A stretch of 64,000 nucleotides of DNA, taken from the NCBI RefSeq assembly GCF_949628265.1, contig NC_088790.1, forward strand, positions 18,294,545-18,358,544. The letters run 5' to 3'. Position numbers and translations under genes: made by a program. Source of the DNA: Cloeon dipterum (taxonomy: Eukaryota > Arthropoda > Insecta > Ephemeroptera > Baetidae). The notes below the pieces were generated by a model, which was not told the DNA's origin, did not search any database, and saw only the letters and a program-made list of their open reading frames with translations. Position 1 is the first letter of the stretch; each line of letters starts with the position of its first letter. Positions 22,999-36,700 of the stretch are shown in pieces.

Positions 22999-24715
22999 TC
23001 ACAACAAAACGTTAGCGTAATGCACGTGACGCGTCTTCTTACAAGAATAAACTTGTTTTAAAGCCACCTTAAAATTATGGAGGCCAATTAGGTATGCTGA
23101 AGGTGTCGTGAGGCACTTAAATCCAATGCTGATAAACGAACACAGAAATGCCTTCATTATATATTCATGGGGCATCAGGTTGCTCAAGTAAGCTAACATA
23201 ACTGTCAAGAAAGGAAGCCAACCGATGATGAACAGGAGGAGCAAAATCGCCAACATCTGAAACAAAATACCTGATTGTGAAATTCAGCCAATAGCAACCA
23301 TGGATATTTTCATGATTAGGCTATTCTATCATCAAAAGTTTTAGTTTATGATAATATTCGTCTTGGTAGCATTGAAATTGTAGGCATCCAATCGGATGTT
23401 TTAGTAATATTTTAATCAAGTCGAGTTGCCTTTTGAGTCAAACATCATTGACATTAGAATGCATCAAAATATTTTTATTTATTTACCTTTAATGTTTTGA
23501 CTTTTGTCCAGCTATGATCTCGTCTATAGGTCGGAATTTCAGTAAGGACAACAATAAAAAGGACAATAATAACAAAGTAACAGGGTAATACAGCGATTTT
23601 GAAAGTCGCAGGAGAAAATGTTCTTGCCAACATTGTATCAGGTGTATAGCATTGGTTGTGCTTGCAAGGAGTGTCCATTGTTTGGATTACGAATCGCGTG
23701 CAGATCATCGAGATAAATAGTCCAAAAGTACAAGCAATGCCCACCCATCTGAAAATAAAAATTAAGCATTTTATTTATTTATGTTACTGATTTGAAGACA
23801 ACCTTTTCGTTATGCTCTTTTCGTGGGCTTCAGGGTACCCTGCAGCCACCAACCTGTCAAAAGTGAGTAGAACTATGTTGGTCCAGGAAAAGAAAAAGTG
23901 CCAAATAATCGGTATGAATATCATTTTGCATATTCGATTGCTGTTTTTGACTAATTTTCCAAAGTTCCATTCTTGTTCAGATCTCAAGCTACTGTAGTCC
24001 ACGGTCAAGTAGATTAAAATTGGAACAGTGCATGAGATCTGTAAATATATAGGATAAATGAGTTTCTGAACATATTACTGTTTATTGCTCATTTTAAATA
24101 TAGGACATCCATAACTTATTTTAAGATTAATGAACAATTGCAAAAAATGACAAGCAGGATCTGCATAAACACCCGAAACAAAAAATTGATTCGTCGTCGT
24201 CACGTACAGAATATATTTTCAATCGATGGGCTTTTATTTTTTTAATATGATTGATAATATGCCTTTTTTATTAATTATCTTCTTCTATAGTCGATAATTT
24301 TTTAGACATTTACAATAAACAGTTCATTCGTTTATAATTAACTGTTAAACGACGAAAATTTTAAAACGGTATTTCATTTCAATTCTAAACAGAATAAAAT
24401 GCCGCAATTATACAGTGATAAAAAAATTACTTTCACGTTTCACGCTCTGTCACGGAAGTAAAAGGTTGCGCTGGCCTTTTGAACCAAAAAAGAGCGCGAG
24501 AGATAAGCTTAAGAAAGGTCAAGGGGAGTGACAAGTACCAGTATATCTGCGACCGCTTGGACGAAGATGAACACGAACGCCGTGGACCAGAATTCTCTCT
24601 TACACCGAAAAACGGCAATGATCGTCAGCAGGTTGCTCGCAGCGGTCGCAACTGACAGCACGGAGAAAATACTAATGCCGGTGATCTGGAAATCGCTTAA
24701 TTCGGCTGTTTCCAT
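22999..24715 (-). CDS. divergent rhodopsin-family GPCR C (4 exons, intact)
   Basis: Exons on the minus strand: 24539-24715, 23803-24038, 23487-23748 and 22999-23256 (stop); introns of 500, 54 and 230 bases. Junction phases match and the frame is open for 933 nt, 310 aa. The start METAELSDFQITGIS leads into TM1; TM2 crosses the first junction (VADIL|ISCTVPILIYL). TM3 carries its Cys and ends LLTFDRLVAAGYPE, so DRY is DRL. TM4 begins at Trp right after the second junction. The second loop is Cys-rich (TPCKHNQCYTPD). TM5 is CYFVIIVLFIVVL, TM6 has GWLP, and TM7 ends TTPSAYLIGLHNF, so NPxxY is TPxxY. Two introns sit at the same place and phase as in gene B, which proves kinship despite low identity. 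Loss of both activation-switch motifs with an intact frame suggests altered signalling or relaxed constraint. The ligand is unknown. Confidence 0.8.
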
Positions 24716-27700
24716 CGTCCTCTGTTTTAGAAAGCTCCGTGGGCAGAATGAGTTAGAGAGTAAAAGCAGCTGCGCTAACGGAACTGATAACTTCGCTTAT
24801 CTCTTTTGTGGCCGTTGGCTTCCTGTGCAGCAGCAGTTCGTGATTTTTTTGTTTACAAGTCAGATTATTTATTTCACTTGGCTAGGTTTTTTATGACACA
24901 CTTTTAGTTTTATTTGATATTTTTTCAGTTATTATTTATAACTCATTATTTTCTTATTCTAAATTAAAAAAAGGAAACTCTGCTGGGTAAACTATAGGTT
25001 CCTGGTATCGTTTAATTTTGCATTAATTAAAAAATATGCGTGCCCATATATCTCATTATCATGGGTGAATTTTAACGATTATAAGTGCCACTTTTCGTTA
25101 GCTCAATGGCGTCAGTTACTAATTTTCCAGATCGACCGATCACATTTGCGTCTAGCCAGCCAGTGTTCGTCCGGAATGTCTAAGTGGCTCTTATGTTGTC
25201 ACTCGATCCGTCCTCTTGAGACTCACACAGTGGCCAGCATCCAAAGAAGTAGTGAGTCGAGATCATTGGTGCTCGCCAGAAAAGATAAAATTGCTTGCCA
25301 CTGCGCGCTAAAAGCAATTATTACTTCGCTTTATTACTCGCAGCCATCCATTACTTCCCATCTGAGTTTTCATCGAAAGAAAGTGAAATACCACTCTCTT
25401 GTTTGCAAATTACGTTTGTTTTTAAGCAGCTGCGTCTACAGCATTGTTCTCACGCCGATGGGTATTTCTATTGTTCCCCGGCTCAGTCTGGCAGACAAGA
25501 GGGAAAATTCGCAAAGAGCGGCTCTGGCCGCTATTTCGGGGCCCAATAAAATTTATTGCACAAATCAGAACGTCTTGATAAACCTAATAAAAGTAGTTTT
25601 TTGAGATGGGTTTAAATGTGATCAGTAGTAAGGTTCCTTCGATTTTGAAGATTACAAGTTCAAATGAAAGCAGTTTTCTCGTTGTATAGTGAGCTTTTTA
25701 TATTTCCAAATTTCTATTGGGATTTTCTGCTCTATTAGTTTTGGCTTCTGGTTGCAGTCCTAATTCATGCTGCTTCTATAATTTCAACTTGCGTACCGCA
25801 ACTATTTATTTACATAGCAATATATTGCTTATACGCAACTGTTTTTTATATTTATCTCAGATGGCAATACAAGCTGCATTACATTATACAGTAACAGTTT
25901 AAGGATATAATATACGTGTTCTATGTGTATTAGTCGAAAACAAATGATAATTTTAAAAGATTTCATTTAAACCTCTGAACATCCTGTGAGCTATATGAGC
26001 TTATCAGGTCCCAATAACATCGCTGAGTGAATAAGATGAGTGTCGCAGAGGAGCATGAGTCCAATGTGGCCATCTTTTTGCTTCCCCTCGCCGAGGTCTT
26101 TATTGACTCAAGTTGGGCTCAAAATATTTGTTAAAAACTAATATTTTCAAACAAATTTGCTTCAATAAACATATAAATTTCCCAACTCTTACTTTTAATT
26201 GTTAGCATTAGTCAGTATGTTTTTGTACACACTTTTTGAATCAAGTGATCACAGTTCTTAAATAAGCTAAGATCCTGTGCCGTTCTGTTTAAATCTTCAA
26301 TAATTTTCCACTTCCAATGGACTACATCTATCCAAGTGTTTAAATAATGACAATTATGCCTATTGTTCAAAGAGAAACCAACCAGTGCACAAATTGAGTT
26401 GGCAAATTTCACTGTGTTCATAGCATGCCCGAAAGACCACTTTGACGTGAATTGTGTTGCGAGCAGATGCAACAACATTCGTGTACTATTGGGTGAATGC
26501 ACACTTGGTGTTCAAATTGATTTAATGAAGCATTTTTTGTGTGTAAGGATCACACAAATATATTTGGTTAGAGGTATTGATTTTTTTGCCTTACAATTTT
26601 CAATAGAAATTTTCTGCTTTTCCAAGTCTGAGTTTTCTCGTTGTGGACGTGTGAAACTCCTAAAGTTTAATTTCCATGAGCCTGTGTGCTATTAAGCCAG
26701 TTGTTAACGGCAGTGAGCTGACGCGCCTGCTATATAGGCCATCAGCGTGGCTCGTCGTTTTATTGCATTTTCCTGCCGGCCGTCGTTCTCCTAGCGCTTA
26801 CTTAATAATGAGAGCCTGCGAGCGGGTTCAACCAACACAAAAGAGCAAAAAGCAGATATCGCACTGCTGCAAAGTTTCGCATTTATAGTTTTGTTGTCCT
26901 CCTAGCAGATGACTCCATCCATGAGATGGTCACTAATTATCGCTCATTACGGTGGCTCTGATTCTATTGCGAAAGAGTGAAAATGAAAATTATTCTCTGC
27001 ATTTTATCATTGATAACTGGGCGAAACCACGAGTTAGAATTCAACTAATTTCATTTACTCTTCAATAAAATTGGACGTTAAATAATCGATACTCTCTCTG
27101 TTAAACCAAAAAATTAAAGTTTATTTTGTTAATGTGCGGTTTTCTTTGAGCAGATAATACAATTTCTAGTATAATTGCATTCGTGTAGGTGCTCTTTAAG
27201 TCTGCATGTGGTCACACAGCAAGTGGCGGAAGTGGGACACTCGAACTCAAGCATTTCTGTGCTTACAAAAGCCCGCCGCCAGCAGAAATCCTTTTGCTTC
27301 GCGATATAATTTTACTGCGCGAGCATTCCAGCCAGCTCCTCATTCTCCAGCGTAAAAGCGCTTAGAACGAGACTTCCTCCTGCCTGCTTCAAGCACACAA
27401 TATTAACAGAAATTGTACAGTTCGTATCAAAAATAGAGAAAAATGATTTAAGGGTATGCTTTATCTCGTGATTTGCAAAGGCGGCGTTTGACTTTTTACA
27501 CTAAATTATTATCCGAGTTTAGAGCACGCTTCAAATTTTGACTTTCAATTCTTTTTTTCTTGGTCGTTCAAATTAAAACTTCACTTTAATAATAAGTTCT
27601 TTAAGAGTTTTATATCCAACATAATTGATTTTACCAATTTATTTTTCCAAAGTTTGTATTTTAAAATTAGCTTGAAAATTGGTAAAGTTTGGGACGAAAA

Positions 27701-30680
27701 TTGGTAATTTTTATAATTATCTGCTTTGGGATTTAACTTACACTTGCTTTTCTTTGAACAACATAGCTCTTTACGCTTTTTTTATATGAATAGATTAAAC
27801 AAAAAAGACAAATTTGGCAAATAACTGGTCCTTCAGAGAATATATTTTTAAATTGTTTGTTCTTTATTCGTTGAAATATAACAACTCTGGTCATAGGAGC
27901 AATCAATTGTAAAAATGTTACTTTCAAATTTTTGATTAGATTTAAGAAAATAAATATCTGATTAAAATATTATGTTATATTTATTGGATCGGATAAAAGA
28001 GACCGACATATGTGACGCTACTAGTGTGTCCATGCAGTGAAACCAACAACAATTTGAGAAAACTTATTTCCTTGCCGTGAAGGTTTACGTTTCACTAATC
28101 ATAAGAGGAAAAAATACTCGGCTGGAAAAATGATACTTGTGGAAAATGGATTTCCCGTTGATATCCACTTTCGTGACGCCTGGTCGTAAGTCTGGCACGA
28201 TTCCTCTCTCGTGCAGACGTTTGCTGCGGCATCGCTGGTTGGTTGGTCACTCCGGTGCAGGGTTAAGAAATCTCACTTTATGGCGGCACTCACCTTGGAC
28301 CTGCTTGGTGGAAATTTACGCTCCACCTTTATCGCCACTTGCCCAGCGAGGACAAACTTGGGCTCAGAACTTTTGCTGGAATTTGCAATGAGCAGCGCAA
28401 AGTTTCTTTAAATGATGATATGACAGGTGATAAAGCGGAAAGGGGATTTGCCGACTTGTGAGTTCTCTCTCTTGTTTTTACGCTTGCGAACAAGACCGCA
28501 AAACGTGCAAGTGCACGACTTTTTAGACAGATTTTGTGCCTTTTAAGATAACGAGAGTATTTTTGTATGAAATGGTTGTATGAGACATGAGACTTAAAAA
28601 GAGCAAACTTAGTCGCAAATAAAAACTGAGAAAACTACGTTGAAATTTGTGGAGAAATCTTTGGACGAATTTAAAGACTCCATAACGGTTAACTTTTTTC
28701 ACCATTTGATTTGTAACAAACCGATTGTTGAGATTGATTGTGAATAAAATTTGCAAGCTAGAAGTTAATAGTTATTGACGATTAACTATTATCGACACTT
28801 GAATGCCAACAAGCGTTTTCAAACTACAGAATTCACCATTAGAGAGGACTTTTAAGAATGAAAAATGAGTCATACGTGTTTGTAGAGAATGCTAATTTTC
28901 CCTTAAAACGTAACGAGATTTATTTGATTTATGGTATAGCATAACCAAAAAATCAAGCGATTTGCACAATATTTATTGTCAATTTAAAATTATTGAATAC
29001 ACTAATATTATATACGCGAGAAAATGTGGCATTCATTTTAATAATTTAACCCAAACAAATGAAGAAGACATTCGTGATGGCATTCAAATATGTATAAATT
29101 TGAGATTGAATGATAGAAAAGATTGGTTTGTTCAGACATCAATTTCGAGAACTGGATAGTCACAATTAGGCCATTGAAAACACAAAGTAAATCAAACAAT
29201 GCTCGTAGCAATTCTCTCAACAGCAGTTACACATGTACGTGCGCTGTGTCCGATCTCATCGGTGCACAATCTCGAGAACGTCGAAGTGGACGTCCTGCGT
29301 GTAATTCGCAGAGAGCGCAAAAAGCGCCATCAATCTTGCCTTTTCCGCCGGATTTTCCAGCTTACTTTCTTTAATACTGAAGACGGCCAGATTGCATTAC
29401 GCCGCGCGCGCGTGTTTATCTTGTCGCACTGGTCCTTGGGCAAACTTGATTAAGCCTCACAGCATCCTGCCTCAAGATTTCCGCCTGTGACCATCTCCGC
29501 GCTCGCCTGACACACACTCACTAGAAACGGACGACCCCCTCGGACCACGAGCGAGTAAAAAGCTAGGCTCGCCGTGTGGACGGACAAGCTCACGCAAGAA
29601 GTCCATGTCTTGCGCTCGCCGATTGATTAACTCGCAGTCAGTGCACCCCGCGGCTCTCCTCCGACTAATGGAATGATATAAACTCACTCGGCTCTTTTTC
29701 ATAGAGACTGTTGCAGCAATCAACGTTTTAAAAATAGCAATGCGTAGTATGTATAATAGGATCTGATTAATGTATATTAAAATTTTATATTTGTAAAATA
29801 ACGCGTTTATTAGACTTGGAAATTTTGTAACGCAATCTTTTTAAGGCCAGCAAAAAGAGAAAATTAATCAATTTTAGTACATAAAAATGGAATTTTAAGT
29901 ATTAGCTAGTCACGAGCGCAAGACAAAGAGAGTGGCGTGTAGATTGTAACGTCCTCGATGGTAAGCGAATACAAGATACGATGTGTGAACATTACCGCGA
30001 TTATTACGCTGCTTGTAGGTTTCCCCGTTTTCCTTGTTTGCTAACCATGGTTATACCAAACAATTAATAAAATGATTAAGACCAACAACCAAAGCAACCT
30101 CATCGTTAACCACTTGATGACAAAGGAAATTAAATTTGTTTGCAATCCTTTACAGCCCTTTGAGCCCTTTCTCTTTGTTGAGCGTTTGTTTGCTTACGTA
30201 GAGGGCTATTGCAAAAATTTCAAGTCCACGAAAAGTTAATTCAATGACCATTATCACTTGAACACAGATATATTTTTTGAACCTCTCCATAAATAATTAT
30301 ACATAATTCACAAATTTTATTTTAGAACGAAATTTAATTCGTCTCACTGTTTTTTTTTCAAACGAAAGTCTCACATAATATTTCTAAATAAATTTCAAAA
30401 TGCGGCATATCGCTTCAATTTATTATTTGAAGAAAATAAAAAATATAATAACCCCGACTGGTATGCTCTTATATTAAATTAATCAAAACAGTAGGTAGTA
30501 TTTGAAGTTAACCTATTGATGGATAGTGTGCTGTTATGTCGGCGGCTTCAACAAGTTTTTGATGCCCCCATACTGCAAACAAATTAGTGTTTTGTCCAGT
30601 ACAAATAATGGTCTATCTACAAAAATATAATCATTTTTAAAGCGTGAAGGAATTTTAGCCCAACGACGCTGCATACAAAA

Positions 30681-30709
30681 TTTCTCCCTCTCTCTCTCTC
30701 TTCTCTCTC
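30681..30709. repeat. short imperfect (CT)n run
   Basis: A CT-rich tract of about 29 bases interrupted once by TT, of the same class as the two longer runs near 4.7 and 5.8 kb. Confidence 0.85.
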
Positions 30710-33700
30710 ATGTACTTTTCGATTACACATTGCAACATTTTGTTCCTTTGACGGCAGCTGTGGTTTCTATCTTTTCTATTATCCGATTCATTACATCATC
30801 CCACATGCATATTCAGTTTTAATTGAGTTGAACAGCGTGACAGATCGGATTAATTCCTACAAATCGGATCGCACCCCCGCACATCATCCCTATATTATAT
30901 TCATTCGTCGATAAATGACAGTTTTGCAAAACCACCGACATTGAAAGTATGCAAATGTGACTCAAGCGAGCGAGCGAGTAAATTAATTTTAAACGCAGCT
31001 CGCGCGCGACGGCATTGAAAATGGGAAATTTGCTGTGCAGCAAATAAATTATACCCACATGGCACACATGCACGCTCTGTAAATCATCGATGTAGGCAAC
31101 GCGCTCGACACTCGCGTCGGCCGGGTTGCTAACCACGCACAAGTGCAGGCAAATAGTGGTAATTTTGTTTGCCCACACAGCACACGCCGCAAGCGCGCCG
31201 AGGATGAAACAAAAGCGAAAAGATTGCGAGGAGAAAATAGAAAAGCAAGCGTCTCCAAGGTCGGGCAAGGAAAATGTTCTTGTTTTCCTTACGAGCAAAT
31301 GAGTTGTGCGCGGGAGAGCCGGAGAAAGTGTTTTCGCTTTCTTCTCGGCGCAGTAGAAACACAAACTTGGTAAGAACACACTCCTAGCTGAAGGTAAATC
31401 CAAGTTGAATGTTAGCACTCGTCGTAAAAGCTAAACTGTAAGAGGGTATTATCCCAAAGAAAGATGCCATATAAAACAGGGTAATTAATTTTACTTTTGA
31501 AGTAACGAGACTGAAATAATTAAATGTAAAATCCTGGCAAACGATATCAGCTCAACTGAAGAGAATATAAAATAATTTTGGATCTATATCAATATTATGC
31601 AACATAAATTATATTACAGTTTATTAAGATTTTAATAACTTATTCATTGGCCAAACACGATGGATTGCCTAGCCCATTTGAGCACCCATATATTGTTTCA
31701 CTATTTTGCTAAAAAAAGAGTGGTTTTTAACTGAAATTCGACTAAGTAAAATTACTCATATGCTAAACTTTGAAAATGAAAACAGAGTGGGTGGTTAAAT
31801 GTGAACGATTTAAATGAAAATAATTTTGCTCATTCTCTTACTTCTATTCTTGTAGCTTTAAAACATTTCAAAAATTTACAATACGTTTTATTTTCATGGT
31901 GTAAGGACTCTATTCAGATGCCAAAACCTTTTGGAATGAGAAATTTAGGAAAATTTACAAGCAACGGGGATAAAGTCCGTTTTAAATCTTCATTGAAGAA
32001 TATCTGAACTTAACTGTGATAAAAAAACGAAAGCAGTAATTTCATAAAAAGGAAAGCCTAATATATATAGCCATTTCAGCATGTTACCAAACTGTTCCTT
32101 GGCTCCTTTATTTATTTACTTCGCAACAGAAGCCCATTTTTACGACGTCTTTGCTCAATTACAAATAGAGTGAAATGCCGAGGAAAACGGCAATGTGGAC
32201 GACATGAAATGATGTTTCTCCAGCAAATTACCCCGTTTTTGCTGACAAACACGAGCGCCTCGCGCACTTGCAATTTCGCCTTGCGCCATAGTCCGCCTTA
32301 TCTCCTGCTCGAGTCACGCCGAAAAGAGAAAGAAGGAAGCGCTCGTAAATATCGCACGCCGGCACGGCAGAGAGACTGCTTAAAAATTACATTTCGTATC
32401 ATCGGTCTGCAGACCCGATATTCCGCCCCGTTGCTGCGTATAATGCAAAATAAGCAAACGGATATAATCACTTTGCGGGGGCAAATGGGCGAATTGTGTT
32501 TCGCGAGGGCGTCAACACACGCAGGGGATTCTTCCTAATTTGCATTTCAACTTCTTTTCTCCAGCGGCAGATTTTCTCTATTTCGGGCGCAGATTTAGAT
32601 TCTTATAAGATTCCGAGTGACGCACACGCAGCAAAACAAGACTAAAATGCTTTCGTGGTGAAGAATCGGTCCTTGGGCGAGAGCTATTTCAGGCACGTGC
32701 GAATGAAATTTCGGAGCTGCCCGGATTATTTTTAGTCAAATGTTTCTCGTAAAAAAGGCGATAGACTGACACTTATTCATATGTTTCATTGCTCCATGCG
32801 TGCGAGCGGCCCTTCCAGAGAGACAGCCGAGTTCCTGAGAGAACAAGTTCCGAGGGAAATGGAAAGTTCCGGGCTGGTGGAAATCGCTTTTTAATATAGA
32901 GTCTCTTGAACTTGCTCGTTGGAAAGTTGTCTGATCTTGGTCTAATAAATTTTGCAGGGACTTCATCTGCATTTCACCGCGTCACCGCCTTCCGCGTGCA
33001 AAAGAAAAACTGCTGATAAGAAAAGTGTCATAAATAAAACATGAGAATGCACGCGTGGAGGGCGATCCCGACTCGGGCGGAAAAAAGCCCGGCATTCCTC
33101 AACTTTTGCCGCAAATTGGATCTTTTATAACTTTTCTCACAGTCCTTTTTCCCGAGCTGCCGAGAGATATTAGACGCGGAGCCATTTGCAATTCATGGCA
33201 CTAATCAATAAGGAAGCGAATATCCCGTGTGTCATTCACGATTTCCGCCTGGCCGATCAGATCAGCATCCTTTCCTTACGTGCCAAGGACGCGTCCTTCA
33301 CCGTTCTCTTGCCTTCACGCCACGCTGAATGCCGGCTCTATGGTTTGCGATAGAGTGGAGGAGAAAGGCTTTCCCTTTCACTCGACAGCAGCTCATCAAT
33401 CTGTCCAACCGATGAAGATGCAAGTTTCAATAACGTAGACAAAGTGAATAATTTTTAATTGACTTTGCTGATACTGAACTGAATAATGATAAAATTGTTC
33501 ATTGAACCATCAAGTAAAAAAGCATTATTTGATATAGGAAATTTATTTCAGAAAATATAAAATCATTGTAAGATTATGGAGATTGCGGATATGAATTTTA
33601 GACGTTGGACTAGTTGATCAGCCAATCGTAATAGGACTTATTAAATAACCTTTTGTATTTTATTAAAATAAAAACTCGAAGAGTATAAAAACGTTTGAAA

Positions 33701-36700
33701 TAGGCTCTGAACAACGCATTAAAACTGCCTGCTATATTATACTGCTTCTAAACGGAATCAGCTGTCATCTAAAGAAACGTAGACATTTTATAGCCGCAGA
33801 GAGAAATACAATGTTTCAATTTCCATGTTATATAAATGAATTATTTACTCACGAGTGATTCTAATAATTACTTTACTGGGTTTCATTTATTTATTACTAG
33901 CTTTCACAGTCGCTAGTAAAAGTTTCGTCGTTAAAAATTAATTAAAAATGGAAAATTTGATCAAACGCGCGTGATGAGTTGGACCTGAGCCATTCGCGAT
34001 AGTCGGTGTCCTTTGAAGATTCATCCAATAGTCGATATGACGTTTAATTTGCTAATTGGCGCGCAGACGCCCTTTCTTGTTACACATCCCGCTTCTCGCT
34101 TGGGCTCATTTCTTATTAAACTTTTGATCTCAGACTGCGATGCGCTGCTGATTGTAAGTAGAGGAAGGAGGACGACGTGACCATTCTGATGTGAATGTCA
34201 AAGCCTTCATTTGAATATATATTTATTTCTGATCATTTTCCAAATTGGATTTGCATTGACTTTGGGAGTTGAATAACTAGCTCACTTTTATGCGGAAAAA
34301 AGGAGAACGAAGGAGGAGAGAGAGAGAAAGGCTTTTTAGTGTAATTTTGCGCTCCACCCAAGCGTAAAACGGTCGCTTACATTCCTTCGTAGCTACACAC
34401 CCTCTTCTCTCTATTTGCATGATACGGAATAAATAACAAGTTAAGTATTTTCATCTAGCCAGTAAAAAAACTAATAAATAGTTTTATGTCTTTTATTTTA
34501 ATTCGTGTAAAAGTACACATCACGCAATGGAAAACTTTCAGGAAACTCACGGGAAATGAAACTCGCAAAGAGGCGGCGAGATATGTGAACCAGCAGGAAA
34601 TGAAATATAAATATCCTGAGAATGTGATAATTTGAGAGGGAGAAATATGTGCTCTGCTTCAGACGTGACTAGAAATTGAAATCGCATTATACAGGCCTGA
34701 TTATTCAGCTCAATATTTGAGAGTGGCTAGCTAAGAGGAACAAAATTTCATCAGCAACATGCAAGGTCAAATCAAAGTCAAATATAAAACTCAATTATGA
34801 AAGCAAATATGAGCAAGCCTGCTATGCTCGTTCTTTGAAATTTAATTTTTCTCATCCGCCGCGAAAAGCTCCGTGGGGTGAAATAATTGGCACCATCGAA
34901 GGAGGTGTCTGCCCGCGCGTATGTACCAAAACTTTTGACAACGTGGAAAATTCATTAAGCGTCCTCTCGTTAGAACAAGTTCGAAACGCGCAATTTCATG
35001 CTCCTGTTAGCCTCTGCTCGAATTATATTTAATATCCGTCCGGCATGAAAGTTCACTGCTGCCGCGGCTGCTGGCTCTCAACTGCTTTTGGCTTCATACT
35101 TTGCTCGCGGCGCCTCTCTTGCGCGCAAACAAGACCAGCAGGGACAAAAAGTAAGCCGGCCGACCGCGCTGACCAAGATTGCTCGCCTAGAATGTTAATA
35201 GCCAGCAGCCCTCTCGGCCGACAACTGCGACATCGCTTTTGATGAAACTTTGCAGAGATATGTCTTTTGCAAAGCAAGAAAATCTTTGGCTATACGCACA
35301 ACTTTCAGGCTGCATTTTTTTCTGACAATGTTAGGTCATTCTTCTCTGTACAAGATGATTGTGAGACGTTTGTGTCATCCGTTTTTTTCACATTTTGAAC
35401 ATTTATTGCACTAGTTTAGGATTTAGCCTAAAGCGTAACCTTAATTTGAAGACTAATAAATAAATACACCCGCAGGCTTAACCTTTAAATTTAAAAAAAA
35501 TGACGATCAGTGACATAATTCAAAATGACATTATAATGTTTTGTTTTTTCTTTTGTCACAGAATTTCAAAAACATATTGTGTTTGTGTTCATGATCAGTT
35601 CAAATTTAGCCGAGCAAGACAAAAAATTAAGTTTAAGGTACCGCAAACACCAAATTCTTTCCCATCGTAAGAAGATGATTTCGACCACAGAGGCAGTCCT
35701 CAAATTTAGCCAGCACTTGATTGTGGCTGTTGAAATCTGAGACGAAGAAGCGGGAATGGAAGAAAAGACGAAGAGGCCCATCAGTCTGCTGCTGGGGTCC
35801 ACGATTGAATTACAGGCTCGTGTCACGCCGTGTGTGGCGAATTTTCCCCTCATCTTCCTTCAATCTTGGCTTTGTAGACCAGCCATTAGATTCAAGGTGA
35901 TTTTATTGCAGATCATTATGGCAGAACTGATTGAGAGCAGAGCTGATTTTATATTATTCACGATTATTCACTTAATTGTAAGAAGTTGTATAATATAGTG
36001 ATGACTATTAGCAGATACTTACATGACAACCTATTCAATTAATTCTTTAGATCGATGACAGCCTTTTCAGAAAATCTTCCCAATGCACAGACTGCAAAAC
36101 AATTTTCTTGTTACCAAGTTTCATTAGAAATTATTTTATTTTATAGAAATACATTTCTTAAAATATTGTTTAGTGCATTTTTTTCTAAAAAAAAGAGAAA
36201 TCTGGAGTCATAGCAGCTCGGTAACTTCAGGAAATTATGAGTTTTCCTTTATTTTGTTTTTTCCAATAAAAGTTTCAAACGACTTAGCTCTTGATTTATC
36301 GGCTTCTTGATTAGCTTTTATCATGTTTTTTTATTCGTTCAACAATGCAAACAATGCACCATTTTGTCATTTTTATTATATAAATAGCATTTAAGCTGGA
36401 AAAACTTCCTCTGCATATGAAGAATCTAAAGTAGAAAAAGGAATGACATGCGCAGGTAATACGTTTATGAAATTAAAGTTGACGAAATAACTAAAAGCAC
36501 TGCAGATTTACTTAATATGGATAGCTATTGGTGAAATTTTAATAGCACATAAATACCACTTTCTCGTACTGCGCAGTATTTGAGATAAAAATTATGTTTT
36601 AATATTTTTTTATTAATTAATCGTTTATTCCTCTCCTATGTCATTAAAATATATACATACTTTGATCACCTTCAAATATTATTTTACTGACAATGAAATA

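Noticed and set aside
25065..25604. 179-codon plus-strand open frame
   Set aside because: No recognisable domain, no splice or start context. It lies in a block where other frames are also open, just upstream of gene C on the opposite strand. Chance is the simpler reading.
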